64,000 nucleotides of DNA from CAVPJW01 sp963705525 (GTDB lineage: Bacteria > Acidobacteriota > Vicinamibacteria > Vicinamibacterales > CAVPJW01): assembly GCA_963705525.1 (NCBI GenBank), contig CAVPJW010000002.1, forward strand, positions 620,001 through 684,000, written 5' to 3'. A program made the position numbers and the translations under genes. This document shows, in pieces, positions 44,885 through 55,547 of this stretch. The notes beneath the pieces were generated by a model. It made no database searches, was not told where the DNA came from, and was given only the letters and a program-made list of their open reading frames with translations. Positions within the stretch are counted from its first letter, which is position 1. The number at the start of each line of letters is the position of its first letter.

Positions 44885-47225
44885 ATGGATCAGGGTCCTT
44901 CCACCGGCTCTGAGGCGCGGTTTGCCGCGCGGCTTCGAGCGTCGGCGGCGCCCGCGGCCACCCAGGTCACGGCGCGTGAACCCGACGTCACGAGCACGTC
45001 GCCGGCGCCGCGCCGGCCATTTCGCGACAATCCCCGCGCCATCCTCTTCAACATCCTCCTGCTGCTCGCCACGCTCGTCGGGTTTCTGATCATCGCCAAC
45101 CGTTCGGCCCGGCTCGCGCCAGACTTTCTGACCGAGGTCGTGCTGTACGCACTCTCGGTCGCCGACCTGACGATGCTCGCCGCGCTCGTGTTCGTCCTGG
45201 CGCGCAACGTGATCAAGCTGGTCGTCGAGCGGCGACGGGCGCTGCCGTTCGCGCGCTTTCGCGCCAAGCTCGTGGCCGTGCTCCTCGGCATGACGCTCGT
45301 GCCCGCGCTGCTCGTCCTGATCGTCGGGAGCGAGCTCATCCGCAACAGCGTCGATCGCTGGTTCAACGCCCCGATGGACGAGGTGCTGGCGTCGGCCAAT
45401 CGCCTGGCGAGCGACTACTATCACGACCGTCAGGTGCTGGTCGATGAGGGCGCGATGCGAGTCGCGCGCGATCTGGCGACGATCGATCTGTCAAAGGACG
45501 ACACGGCGTCGGTGCGTGACGTGATCGCGGCCGAGGTCAGGCAGGGTCGCCTGCAGATGATCGAGGTATACCGAATCGCCAAAAAAGACGATGGTTCATC
45601 CGAGACGCGACCGTTGGCGGAGACCACCGCGCCGACGCTCCCGCGGGGATCGGACCGCACGATCGCCGACAGGCTGGCCGCCAGAACCATGACTGGCGAT
45701 GCCGAGCCGCGCGTCCAGGAGACGCTCGAAGGCGGCGGCGAGCTGATCCGATCGGCCGCGCTGATCCGCCCCTCGCGTGAGGCCAGCCCAACGGGCGTGG
45801 TCGTCGCGAGCGATTATCTTTCCGGGGACCTGGCGACGCGGGCCAGGCGCATGACACGAGCATATGAAGACTACACGCAGCTCCGCGTGCTGAAGCGACC
45901 GCTCGCCGGCGTCTATCTCTCGTTCTTCCTCATGGTGACGCTGCTCATTCTGGTCGGTGCCACTTGGATGGGTCTGTACCTGGCGAAGCGCATCACAAAG
46001 CCCGTTCAACTGCTCGCGGCTGCAGCGCGAGAGATTGGCGCCGGGCATCTCGACCACCGCGTCGAACCGGAGACCGTCGACGAGTTCGGCTCGCTGGTGG
46101 AGGCATTCAACAGCATGGCGAGCGAGCTCGCCTCGAGCCGGCGGCGCCTCGAGCGTTCGACGATCACGCTCGAGCGCAAGCACGTTGAGGTCGAGAACCG
46201 CCGGCGCTACATGGAGACGATTCTCGAGCGCATCGTGACGGGTGTCGTATCGGTGGACGGCGCCGGCCGAATCTCAACGTTGAACAGCGCAGCCGTCCGT
46301 CTTCTCGGCATCGATCGGACGGCCATCGGCGAGCTGGCCACCGATGCGCTGGCCCGGGCCGATCTCGAGCCCCTCGCGTCATTGATGCGCGGCGCCTCGC
46401 GCGCAGACGGGGAGCCCGCTGGCCAGGAGCTCTCGATCGTCCGCGACGGGCGCGAGATGCAGCTCGCCGCCGTCGCCACGACACTCCAGGACGAGTCCGG
46501 GCAGTCCATCGGCATGGTGCTGGTGATCGATGACGTCACTCCGCTCATCCGGGCGCAGAAGGTCGCGGCCTGGCGGGAAATCGCGCGGCGGCTGGCCCAT
46601 GAGATCAAGAATCCTCTGACGCCGATTCAGTTGTCGGCGGACCGCCTTCGACGCCATTTTTCGTCCGCGCCCGTCCCCACTCGGGCACTCGTGGATGAGT
46701 GTACGCAGACCATCGCCGGGGAAGTCGAGTCGCTCAAGTCGCTGGTTGACGAGTTTTCGCAGTTCGCCCGCATGCCGCCACCGCGTACCGGTACCGACCG
46801 ATCTCAACCAGTTGTTGGCCGATACGCTGCGCCTGTACAACGGACTCTTCAGCGAGGTGAGGATCGACTGCCGCTTCGCCGAGACGATTCCGCCCGTCAA
46901 GATCGATCCGGAGCAAATCCGGCGGGTCGTGATCAATCTGGTGGACAACGCGCTCGAAGCGATGGACCGGAAGGGCCTCATCGTTCTCGAAACCCAGCAC
47001 GCGCCGATTGACGTCGTGGCACGCATCATCGTCGCGGACGATGGACCGGGGATTACGCCCGGCGACCGCGACAAGCTCTTCATGCCGTACTATTCGACGA
47101 AGCGGCGCGGCAGCGGTCTGGGGCTGGCGATCGTGCGGCGGATCATCGCCGAGCACGGCGGCAGTATCGATGTGGGCGACAACCAGCCGCACGGCACGAG
47201 ATTCACCATCGATTTGCCCTGCTGA
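44885..47225 (+). pseudogene. ntrY: NtrY-type sensor histidine kinase, frameshifted before the ATPase domain
   Basis: Read with one frame correction this would be a 779-residue kinase: helices at about 48-70 and 80-100 (more near 130), an extracytoplasmic sensor region, a membrane segment near 345-365, HAMP (about 365-420), PAS (about 440-545), and HisKA with the phosphoacceptor His572 (AHEIKNPLTPIQ). In the deposited frame the match continues to FARMPPPR near 46772-46786 and then turns into unrelated residues, ending at 47011. The HATPase domain (N-box NLVDNALEAM, DDGPGI, GSGLGLAIV) is in the +1 frame and ends at 47225. Either one extra base is present in the assembly or the kinase is truncated. 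NtrX follows 12 bases later. Confidence 0.9.
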
Positions 47226-47237
47226 TACCGATTTCCG

Positions 47238-48629
<1,392 letters not shown>

Positions 48630-48644
48630 TGCGCGTCGATGCGA

Positions 48645-49562
48645 TCAGGAACCCGATGGAGGATCGGCGGATGCCCGCAGTTTTGCTTCAAGGACCTGAT
48701 CGGGCCTGAAGGCCTCGAGCTGCAGATAATGCTCGGCCGTCCCGACGAGAGCGGCTGACGGCACGAGGCCCACGATTTCGCTCTCCAGCACGTCGACGCC
48801 GTAGCGTGCGGCCTCGCGTTTGACCACCTCGAAGACGCGAAACATCGGCGTCTTCTCGTAGTTGGTGAGGTTCATCGACACCTGGACAATCCCCCGGTCC
48901 TCGAGATTGATGCCCATCGCCTTGACGAAGCGGAAGCCCCCGCCGCTGAACCGGATGGCGGCCGCGATCTTCTTGGCCACGTCGAGCCGATCGGTCGCGA
49001 GATTGATGTTATAGGCGATGAGCGGCATGCGGGCGCCAATCACCGACGCTCCGGCCGATGCGTGTGGCGCTGACGACCCGAAGTCGGGACGCCACTCGGG
49101 CAGTGCCATCTTCTTGGCCAGTCCCTCGAACTCTCCCCGGCGGATGTCTTCCAGATTCCGGCGTGCCGGGCTCGAGGCCGCTTCTTCGTACAAATAGACG
49201 GGGACGTTGAACCGGCCAGCGACCTCGGCGGCGGTTTCGCGCGCCAGCGCCACGCACTCGGCCATCGTGACGCTCTCGATCGGCACGAAGGGGACGACGT
49301 CAACGGCGCCGAGGCGCGGATGCTCGCCTTGATGCGACCTGAGGTCGATGAGCGCCACCGCCCGTTCGAAGAGCGCCAGGATGGCCAGCTTCAGCGGCTG
49401 AGCTTCGCCCGCCATCGTGAGGACCGATCGGTTGTGCGCCGCGTCGGAGGAGGCGTCGAGCAGTCGAACACCAGGTATCGATCCAATTGCACGGGTCATC
49501 GCCTCGATGACGTCCGGGCGCCGTCCCTCGCTGACGTTGGGGACGCATTCGATGATGGGCAT
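48645..49562 (-). CDS. ftcD: glutamate formimidoyltransferase
   Basis: A 305-residue, single-domain enzyme that transfers the formimino group of N-formimino-glutamate to tetrahydrofolate in histidine degradation. It shows the MPIIECVPNVSEGRRPDV start, the catalytic-His phrase HQGEHPRLGAVDVVPFVP, and the C-terminal transferase half. The bifunctional cyclodeaminase domain of the mammalian enzyme is absent, as in many bacteria. No hut genes are adjacent. Convergent with ntrX, 15 bases apart. Confidence 0.93.
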   Translation of the reverse strand: MPIIECVPNVSEGRRPDVIEAMTRAIGSIPGVRLLDASSDAAHNRSVLTMAGEAQPLKLAILALFERAVALIDLRSHQGEHPRLGAVDVVPFVPIESVTMAECVALARETAAEVAGRFNVPVYLYEEAASSPARRNLEDIRRGEFEGLAKKMALPEWRPDFGSSAPHASAGASVIGARMPLIAYNINLATDRLDVAKKIAAAIRFSGGGFRFVKAMGINLEDRGIVQVSMNLTNYEKTPMFRVFEVVKREAARYGVDVLESEIVGLVPSAALVGTAEHYLQLEAFRPDQVLEAKLRASADPPSGS

Positions 49563-49662
49563 GGTGATTTTCTATCACAAGTCGGCTGCGGCTCATGCGA
49601 TGGTGCGAGCCCCGGCCGAAGGGCATCGGCCCGCCGACCGCCGCGTGTTGAGCCGCGATGCG

Positions 49663-49691
49663 TTGACTGTGACGCACATTTGCCGGATAAT
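49663..49691 (+). promoter_or_regulatory. sigma70-type promoter of the long 49.7-59.4 kb gene train
   Basis: TTGACT (49663-49668), a 17-base spacer, GATAAT (49686-49691); both hexamers miss one base. Transcription would begin about 26 bases before the ATG at 49724. Confidence 0.7.
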
Positions 49692-49723
49692 CGGCGCAAT
49701 TCCCGTTCGATCCTCGCGATCAG

Positions 49724-50596
49724 ATGTCCGACCCACTACGCACCGATCCGTCACGCCAGGGCGAGATTGAACTCGGTGTCGAACGCGATGCCAAGATAGA
49801 AGACCTGCTGCTCAACGGTCTGGATCACTACTTCGGCGGACGATACGAGCACGCGATCAACATCTGGACTCGCGTGCTCTTTCTGGATCGCGGTCATGCC
49901 AGGGCGCGCGCCTACATCGAACGCGCGCGCAGCGCGCTGTCCGAACAGCTGCGTGAATCTGAAGAATTGCTGCATGGCGGCGTTGCGGCTTTCGATTGCG
50001 GCGAGATCGACCGGGCGCGCGGCCTGCTGAACTCGGCGCTCGAGCGAGGCGGTCCGAACGAGATCGCGCTCGCGCTGCTGGCGCGATTGAACCGGCTCGA
50101 GTCGGCAGGCCACATCAAGGCCCCGGTGCGTCCGACGACCGAGGCAGCCGTTCGCGAGACCCGCCAGCTCTTCGAAGAGCCACCACGTTCCGGGATGCGA
50201 CGCCTCTGGATCGCCGTGGCGACTCCCGTGCTCGTGGCGATTCTGGGGACCATGTGGGCGGCCCGCCCGACGATCGTCGCCACGTTGGGGTTGGCCATTC
50301 AGAATGCGGCTGGCCCGCGCGCGGCCATCAAAACTCCGGAGGAGAGTCTGCCCGTGCCGCTCGGATCGGAGGTCGTGCTCGCCCGCGCCCGTGCGCTCGA
50401 ACTCGGTGGACATCTTTCCGATGCATTGCGTCTGCTCGACGAAGTACGACCGACCGACCCGCTTCGATCGGAAGTCGATCGCCTGAAGACTGAGATCCAG
50501 GGTCGGCTTCTCGCGACGGTCCGTATCGATCCGCGCCCGCCTCAGCCAACGAGAGTCGATCCCACGACTCCAGTGCCGCCTCCGCAGAATGAATGA
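49724..50596 (+). CDS. TPR-like single-pass membrane protein
   Basis: A 290-residue protein. The N-terminal half has TPR-like helices (GLDHYFGGRYEHAINIWTRVLFL and GGVAAFDCGEIDRARGLLNSAL). One transmembrane helix (about 163-183) is followed by a region with one more TPR-like pair (GHLSDALRLLDEVRP) and a Pro-rich tail ending PPPQNE. Its stop overlaps the ATG of the next gene. Function unknown; perhaps a scaffold on both faces of the inner membrane. Confidence 0.65.
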   Translation: MSDPLRTDPSRQGEIELGVERDAKIEDLLLNGLDHYFGGRYEHAINIWTRVLFLDRGHARARAYIERARSALSEQLRESEELLHGGVAAFDCGEIDRARGLLNSALERGGPNEIALALLARLNRLESAGHIKAPVRPTTEAAVRETRQLFEEPPRSGMRRLWIAVATPVLVAILGTMWAARPTIVATLGLAIQNAAGPRAAIKTPEESLPVPLGSEVVLARARALELGGHLSDALRLLDEVRPTDPLRSEVDRLKTEIQGRLLATVRIDPRPPQPTRVDPTTPVPPPQNE

Positions 50597-51498
50597 AATG
50601 TCCTAAATGCGGTTACCTTGCGTACGAGTCGAGTGGTCGGTGCCGCAACTGCGGCTATGATTTCTCGCTCACTCCTGAGCCGGGCCTTTCCGAAATTTCG
50701 CTGCAACTCGCGGAAGAGCCCATGGGTCCGCTGCCCGACCTGCAGATACTCGACCGGCTTCAGGTCGAGACGCGCAAGCCGTTGGAGGCGCTCGATCTCG
50801 ATCGGCTGATTGGGGTGCCGGGTCCTCCGCCGGACCTCCCACTATTCGCGGATCGCGGTCGGGGCGACTCGCCTCTGATTACCGCGGCTCCGCCTCCGCG
50901 CGCGCCGCTCGCGGTGCGTCGATCGACACCCGAGGTGCCACGGCTCCGTCCCCGCGCCACACGGATCGAAGTGCCCGAACTGAAGTTCGACACCGATGCC
51001 GCACCTGCCGCGGTTTCGGTCAGCCCTCGTCTCGTCAAGGCGCCAGCCGTTCAAGTAGCCGCGCGCGCAGATCTAGATGCGCCGGCGGGCGTCATCCGCC
51101 GTGTCGCAGCGGGAGCCATCGATCTGGTGATCCTGTTGGGCATCAACGCAATTGTTGTGTACTTCACGCTTCGGCTGTGCGGGCTGACATTTGGCGATCT
51201 GTCGATCCTGCCCAGGTCTCCGCTGCTGATATTTCTGCTGATGCTCGACGCGGGATACCTGGCCGCGTTCGCGGCCGTGGGGGGGCAGACCATTGGCAAG
51301 ATGGCGTTCGGACTGAGAGTGGTGTCCGATGACCGCCAGCCGCTCGATATCGGCGCCGCCACTGTGCGCGCGCTCGGTTCCATTGCGTCATTTGTGCCCC
51401 TGGGCCTCGGATTCGTCCCTGCTTTCCTCGGCGAAGATCACCGCGCTATTCACGATCGCCTGACCGGCACGCGGGTGGTTCACAACACCCGGCCGTGA
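50593..51498 (+). CDS. RDD-family membrane protein with N-terminal zinc ribbon
   Basis: A 301-residue protein. Residues 1-24 are a CPKC...CRNC zinc ribbon. A long Pro/Ala/Arg-rich linker leads to an RDD domain (about 155-300) with the AAGAIDLVILLG Arg-Asp start, three hydrophobic helices, GQTIGKMAFGLRVV, and the DHRAIHDRLTGTRVV end. RDD proteins are often transporters or membrane adaptors of unknown substrate. Its start and stop overlap its neighbours (ATGA and GTGA), so TPR, RDD and pgpA are translationally linked. Confidence 0.85.
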   Translation: MKCPKCGYLAYESSGRCRNCGYDFSLTPEPGLSEISLQLAEEPMGPLPDLQILDRLQVETRKPLEALDLDRLIGVPGPPPDLPLFADRGRGDSPLITAAPPPRAPLAVRRSTPEVPRLRPRATRIEVPELKFDTDAAPAAVSVSPRLVKAPAVQVAARADLDAPAGVIRRVAAGAIDLVILLGINAIVVYFTLRLCGLTFGDLSILPRSPLLIFLLMLDAGYLAAFAAVGGQTIGKMAFGLRVVSDDRQPLDIGAATVRALGSIASFVPLGLGFVPAFLGEDHRAIHDRLTGTRVVHNTRP

Positions 51499-52001
51499 CC
51501 ACGAGCCCGCGGAGTGCCCATGGAACCGGCGACGCGGGCTTCACGACTCGCATTGCCGTCTTCCTCTGCACATTCGGCTACATCGGCTATTTTCCGTTCG
51601 CGCCGGGAACGGTCGGCTCCGCTGCAGGCCTCGTCGTGCATTGGTTGGTGCACTCATCGGTGTCGGTGACGCCCGAGGTGCTGGCAATTCTGGTACTGTG
51701 CGCGGCGGGCATCTGGAGCGGCACCGTAGCCGAGCGTGTGTTCGGGACGACCGATCCGGGCGCCGGGGTGATCGACGAAGTGGCGGGCATGCTCGTGACG
51801 CTCGTCGGTTTGCCCTTCGACTGGGGGACAGTCGGCGCAGGCTTTTTCCTGTTCCGGCTGCTCGACGTCATCAAGCCGTTTCCCGCGGGTCGCTTTGAAC
51901 GCCTGCCCGGCGGGTTGGGGATGGTGGCCGACGATGTCATGGCCGGTGTGTATGCGAACCTGGCCCTGCGCGCCTTCCTCTGGGTGTTGCCGGCGGCATG
52001 A
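51495..52001 (+). CDS. pgpA: phosphatidylglycerophosphatase A
   Basis: A 168-residue membrane phosphatase making phosphatidylglycerol from PGP. It has the PFAPGTVGSAAG start motif, DPGAGVIDEVAG, then the FFLFRLLDVIKPFPAGRFERL phrase with the catalytic Arg/Asp/Lys, and a final GGLGMVADDVMAG. GTG 51495 overlaps the preceding stop. Four hydrophobic segments, as expected. plsY and gpsA follow two and three genes later, so phospholipid synthesis is a theme of the train. Confidence 0.93.
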   Translation: MTTSPRSAHGTGDAGFTTRIAVFLCTFGYIGYFPFAPGTVGSAAGLVVHWLVHSSVSVTPEVLAILVLCAAGIWSGTVAERVFGTTDPGAGVIDEVAGMLVTLVGLPFDWGTVGAGFFLFRLLDVIKPFPAGRFERLPGGLGMVADDVMAGVYANLALRAFLWVLPAA

Positions 52002-52025
52002 ACTCCCGATGGAGCCTTTCGGACC

Positions 52026-53270
52026 GTGAGAGCAGAAATCATCGCCGTCGGCAGTGAGCTGTTGACGCCGCATCGCCTCGACACCAACTCGCTCTACGTG
52101 ACCGAACGGCTGAACGAAATCGGCATCGAGGTGCGTGCCAAGCTCGTCGTCGGTGACGATCCTCAAGACCTGCGAACGTGTTTCGCCGAGTCGTTGAAGC
52201 GAGCCGATTTGATCGTGCTGAGCGGCGGGCTCGGTCCGACGGACGACGACGTCACGCGCGACGTCGTCGCTGCGGTGCTGGATCGTTCGCTCGAGGAGAG
52301 CGGAGAGCTGGTTGAGGGACTGCGTCGGCGGTTTGCATCCCGGAATCTGCGAATGCCGGAGATCAACCGTCGGCAGGCCATGGTTCCTCACGGCGCGACG
52401 GTGCTGTCCAATCCGTATGGCACCGCCCCTGGGCTATGGCTCGAGCATGACGGCGCGATCGTGGTGCTCCTTCCGGGCCCTCCGCGCGAGCTGAAGCCGA
52501 TGATGGATGCCCTGGTCCGCGGTCCGCTCCTCGAGCGCGCGGGTGCGGAACGTGTTTTCAGACGCATTGTGCGGGTGACGGGCCGCACCGAGTCGCATGT
52601 CGAAGAAGCGGCGCTTCCCGTGTATGCACGGTGGGCGGCGGACAGTCGTGCCATCGGGGTGACCATCCTCGCGGGCTTCGGTCAGATCGAGCTTCACTTG
52701 AGCGTCCGGGCGCTCGGGGCCGACGAAGCCGCATCAACCTTGGATCGAGCCATCGATGATCTTCGTGGAGTCCTTGGCGGGGACATCTTCAGCGTCGATG
52801 GCCGGCAGATGGAGGAGGTGGTCGGCGACCGCTTGCGAACGCTGGGTCTGCGCATCGCGGTCGCGGAGTCGTGCACTGGTGGCCTCACCATGTCGCGCCT
52901 GACCGACGTGCCGGGCAGCTCTGCTTATGTCGAGCGCGGCGTGGTCGTCTACAGCAACAGCGCCAAGGTGGATCTGCTCGGCGTGTCCGCGGAGCTCATC
53001 GACGAGCACGGCGCGGTGAGCGAAGCGGTCGCGCGTGCGATGGCGGCCGGCATCCGCGAGCGTGCGGGCGTTGATATCGGCGTCGGGATCACCGGCATCG
53101 CGGGCCCGGGCGGAGGGACGACGACAAAGCCGGTGGGGACCGTGGCGCTCGCCGTGGACTATGGCGACGAGACCGTTGCCCGCACATCGTGGTTCCCGGG
53201 CGGACGCGAGCAGGTCAAGTTCCAGGCGTCACAAGTGGCGCTTGATATGGTACGACGACTCCTCCAGTGA
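52026..53270 (+). CDS. cinA: CinA-family protein / nicotinamide-nucleotide amidohydrolase
   Basis: A 414-residue two-domain protein, GTG start. The N-terminal MoCF-like half (about 1-170) carries AEIIAVGSELLTPHRLDTNS and LSGGLGPTDDDVTRD. The C-terminal CinA amidase half (about 265-414) carries VAESCTGGLTMSRLTDVPGSS and GITGIAGPGG. It deamidates NMN to recycle NAD. The full two-domain form is kept. Confidence 0.94.
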   Translation: MRAEIIAVGSELLTPHRLDTNSLYVTERLNEIGIEVRAKLVVGDDPQDLRTCFAESLKRADLIVLSGGLGPTDDDVTRDVVAAVLDRSLEESGELVEGLRRRFASRNLRMPEINRRQAMVPHGATVLSNPYGTAPGLWLEHDGAIVVLLPGPPRELKPMMDALVRGPLLERAGAERVFRRIVRVTGRTESHVEEAALPVYARWAADSRAIGVTILAGFGQIELHLSVRALGADEAASTLDRAIDDLRGVLGGDIFSVDGRQMEEVVGDRLRTLGLRIAVAESCTGGLTMSRLTDVPGSSAYVERGVVVYSNSAKVDLLGVSAELIDEHGAVSEAVARAMAAGIRERAGVDIGVGITGIAGPGGGTTTKPVGTVALAVDYGDETVARTSWFPGGREQVKFQASQVALDMVRRLLQ

Positions 53271-53303
53271 TCCGCTTTCATCCACGACGTCCAACCGAGT
53301 GTT

Positions 53304-53882
53304 ATGCGCCTGTTCATTGCGGCTGATCTGGACGATCGGGTCAGGGCTGCCGTGGGCGGCTGCATCGAGGATCTTCGCCGGCAGCTGGCGAACGCCGGCA
53401 TCGTCGATCAGGTGCGATGGGTCGCCGTCGACCAACTGCACCTCACACTCCAGTTCATCGGATACGTGGAGGACGAACGAGCGATGGCCATCCGCACGGC
53501 ACTCGAGCCAGGTCTGGAAAGCCCGCCCTGCAGCGTGTCACTGGCGGGCGCGGGCGCGTTCCCGACAGCCGGGCCGGCACGTGTGATCTGGCTGGGCATC
53601 GAGTCCGGCGCCGACACACTGCGCGCCGTTCACGACGAGGTGAAGGCGCGTCTTGAGCTTGCGGGCTGTTCCCCGGAAGACCGAAAGTTCAGAGCGCACC
53701 TGACGATTGGCCGCGTTCGCAAGCCCGACAAGCGTCTCACGCATCGATTTCTCCGAAGTCTGTCGCTCGACGCTCCCGGCGCGTGCGTACTGAAGACGGT
53801 CACGCTGTATGAAAGCCGCCTGGCGGCCTCCGGCGCCACGTACCTGCCACTCCTCGAAACGACCCTCGAAGGCAAACACTGA
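53304..53882 (+). CDS. thpR: RNA 2',3'-cyclic phosphodiesterase (2H family)
   Basis: A 192-residue enzyme with the two HxT motifs of the 2H fold, QLHLTLQF (near residue 49) and RAHLTIGR (near residue 132). ThpR opens 2',3'-cyclic phosphate ends of RNA. Cytosolic; 33 bases after cinA and 23 before plsY. The cinA-thpR pairing is common in bacteria. Confidence 0.9.
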   Translation: MRLFIAADLDDRVRAAVGGCIEDLRRQLANAGIVDQVRWVAVDQLHLTLQFIGYVEDERAMAIRTALEPGLESPPCSVSLAGAGAFPTAGPARVIWLGIESGADTLRAVHDEVKARLELAGCSPEDRKFRAHLTIGRVRKPDKRLTHRFLRSLSLDAPGACVLKTVTLYESRLAASGATYLPLLETTLEGKH

Positions 53883-53905
53883 GCTGGCATGCGCCGCGTT
53901 GTAGA

Positions 53906-54508
53906 ATGCGCGGCAACATCGCCGTGTGGATTCTGCCGATCGTTCTCAGCTACCTGATGGGCTCCGTGCCATTCGCCTACCTCCTGGCACGGCGGGGTGG
54001 CGTGGACTTGCGTCTCTCGGGCAGCGGCAACGTGGGCGCGGCCAATGCATTTCGCGCCGCGGGTCTGACGACGGCGCTGACCGTGATGGGGCTCGACATT
54101 CTGAAAGGCGCCCTCGCGGTGTGGGTCTCCAGGGCTCTGATACCGGATCCCGCGGTGCAGGCCGCGTCGGCGCTCTCAGCAATCCTCGGGCACGTGTATC
54201 CGTGCTGGATCGGCTTCCGAGGCGGCAAAGGCGTGGCCACAGCGTGTGGCGCTTTCGCCGTGCTGACTCCGCTCCCCGCATTGTGCGCGGGCGCGCTCTT
54301 TGTGATCACCGTGTGGTGGACTCGATACGTATCGCTCGGCTCGCTCGTCGCGTCCGCGATGCTGGGCCCAATCGCCTATTTCACCGATGCGCCGGGGCAG
54401 GTCACCGTGGGCGCGATCGTCGCGGCTGCCATCATTTTCGAGCGTCATCGAGCGAATCTGGCGCGCCTGCACGCAGGCACGGAGCGCCGGCTGGGGCAGC
54501 GGGCGTGA
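53906..54508 (+). CDS. plsY: glycerol-3-phosphate acyltransferase PlsY
   Basis: A 200-residue, five-helix membrane enzyme that transfers the acyl group of acyl-phosphate to sn-glycerol 3-phosphate. It has YLMGSVPFAYLLAR, the GSGNVGAANAFR motif (canonical GSGNxGATN), and FRGGKGVATACGAF. The next gene, gpsA, supplies glycerol 3-phosphate. Confidence 0.95.
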   Translation: MRGNIAVWILPIVLSYLMGSVPFAYLLARRGGVDLRLSGSGNVGAANAFRAAGLTTALTVMGLDILKGALAVWVSRALIPDPAVQAASALSAILGHVYPCWIGFRGGKGVATACGAFAVLTPLPALCAGALFVITVWWTRYVSLGSLVASAMLGPIAYFTDAPGQVTVGAIVAAAIIFERHRANLARLHAGTERRLGQRA

Positions 54509-54530
54509 TCGCGCTGGAACTGAAGCGTTC

Positions 54531-55535
54531 ATGAGTGTGATCAGCGTGCTGGGCGCCGGCGGCTGGGGGACGGCGCTGGCCGTTCATCTCGGGCATCTGA
54601 AGCACGATGTGCGGTTATGGGCACGCGACGCGCAGCTCGTCGAGGACATGCGCCGCGTGCGCGTCAATCAAACCTATCTTCCTGGCACACCATTTCCTGA
54701 CGCAGTGACGCCAGAGGCATCGCTTGTTCGCGCCCTTGACGGCGTCCAGTTCGTCGTGAGTGCCGTACCGTCTCACGGTCTCCGCGCGGTCATGCGCGAG
54801 GCGGCCGCTTGCGTGCCACGGGATGCGATCATCGTGAGCGCCACCAAGGGCCTGGAGGGTGAGACGCTGCAGAGAATGTCCGAAGTGATCGCCGATGAGA
54901 TCGGCGACGCCGATCGGCTCGCGGTTTTGTCGGGTCCAAGCTTTGCGGCGGAAGTGGCGAGGCAGTTGCCGACGGCCGTCTCGGTGGCGTCCATCAATCC
55001 CGATGTGGCCGAAGCCGTGCAGCGAGAGTTCAGAGCCAGATATTTCAGGCTGTATGCGAGTCCCGACGTGCCCGGTGTCGAGATCGGGGGTGCGCTGAAG
55101 AATGTGACCGCCATCGCCGCCGGCGTGGTCGAGGGACTGGGCCTGGGACACAATGCGCTTGCCGCACTGATTACGCGCGGGCTCGCGGAAACGACTCGCC
55201 TCGCCTGTGCTGTTGGAGGCCAGCGAGCCACCCTGGCCGGGCTCACCGGCCTGGGCGATCTCGTCCTGACCTGCACGGGGCATCTCAGTCGCAACCGGCA
55301 CGTCGGCATCGAGCTGGCGCGCGGCAAGCCGCTCGATGAGATCTTGGCCGGCATGCGTATGGTTGCCGAGGGTGTTCGCACGACCGGCGCTGCGCTGTCA
55401 CTCGGCGCACGCCACGGCGTCGAGCTGCCCATTGCCGCGCAGATGGCCGAAGTGCTCGCGGGAAGGAAGGAGCCGCGCGCGGCTGTCGAGGATCTGATGC
55501 TCCGCCGCCAGAGGGCCGAATCGGAAAGTGAATGA
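54531..55535 (+). CDS. gpsA: glycerol-3-phosphate dehydrogenase [NAD(P)+]
   Basis: A 334-residue enzyme reducing dihydroxyacetone phosphate to sn-glycerol 3-phosphate. The N-terminal NAD fold begins with VLGAGGWGTALA. SATKGLEG, SGPSFAAEVA and the C-terminal catalytic-Lys phrase GGALKNVTAIAAG are present. ATG 54531 is the first residue of the conserved core; a longer frame from 54387 lies inside plsY. Confidence 0.95.
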   Translation: MSVISVLGAGGWGTALAVHLGHLKHDVRLWARDAQLVEDMRRVRVNQTYLPGTPFPDAVTPEASLVRALDGVQFVVSAVPSHGLRAVMREAAACVPRDAIIVSATKGLEGETLQRMSEVIADEIGDADRLAVLSGPSFAAEVARQLPTAVSVASINPDVAEAVQREFRARYFRLYASPDVPGVEIGGALKNVTAIAAGVVEGLGLGHNALAALITRGLAETTRLACAVGGQRATLAGLTGLGDLVLTCTGHLSRNRHVGIELARGKPLDEILAGMRMVAEGVRTTGAALSLGARHGVELPIAAQMAEVLAGRKEPRAAVEDLMLRRQRAESESE

Positions 55536-55547
55536 TAGGATCGGTCG

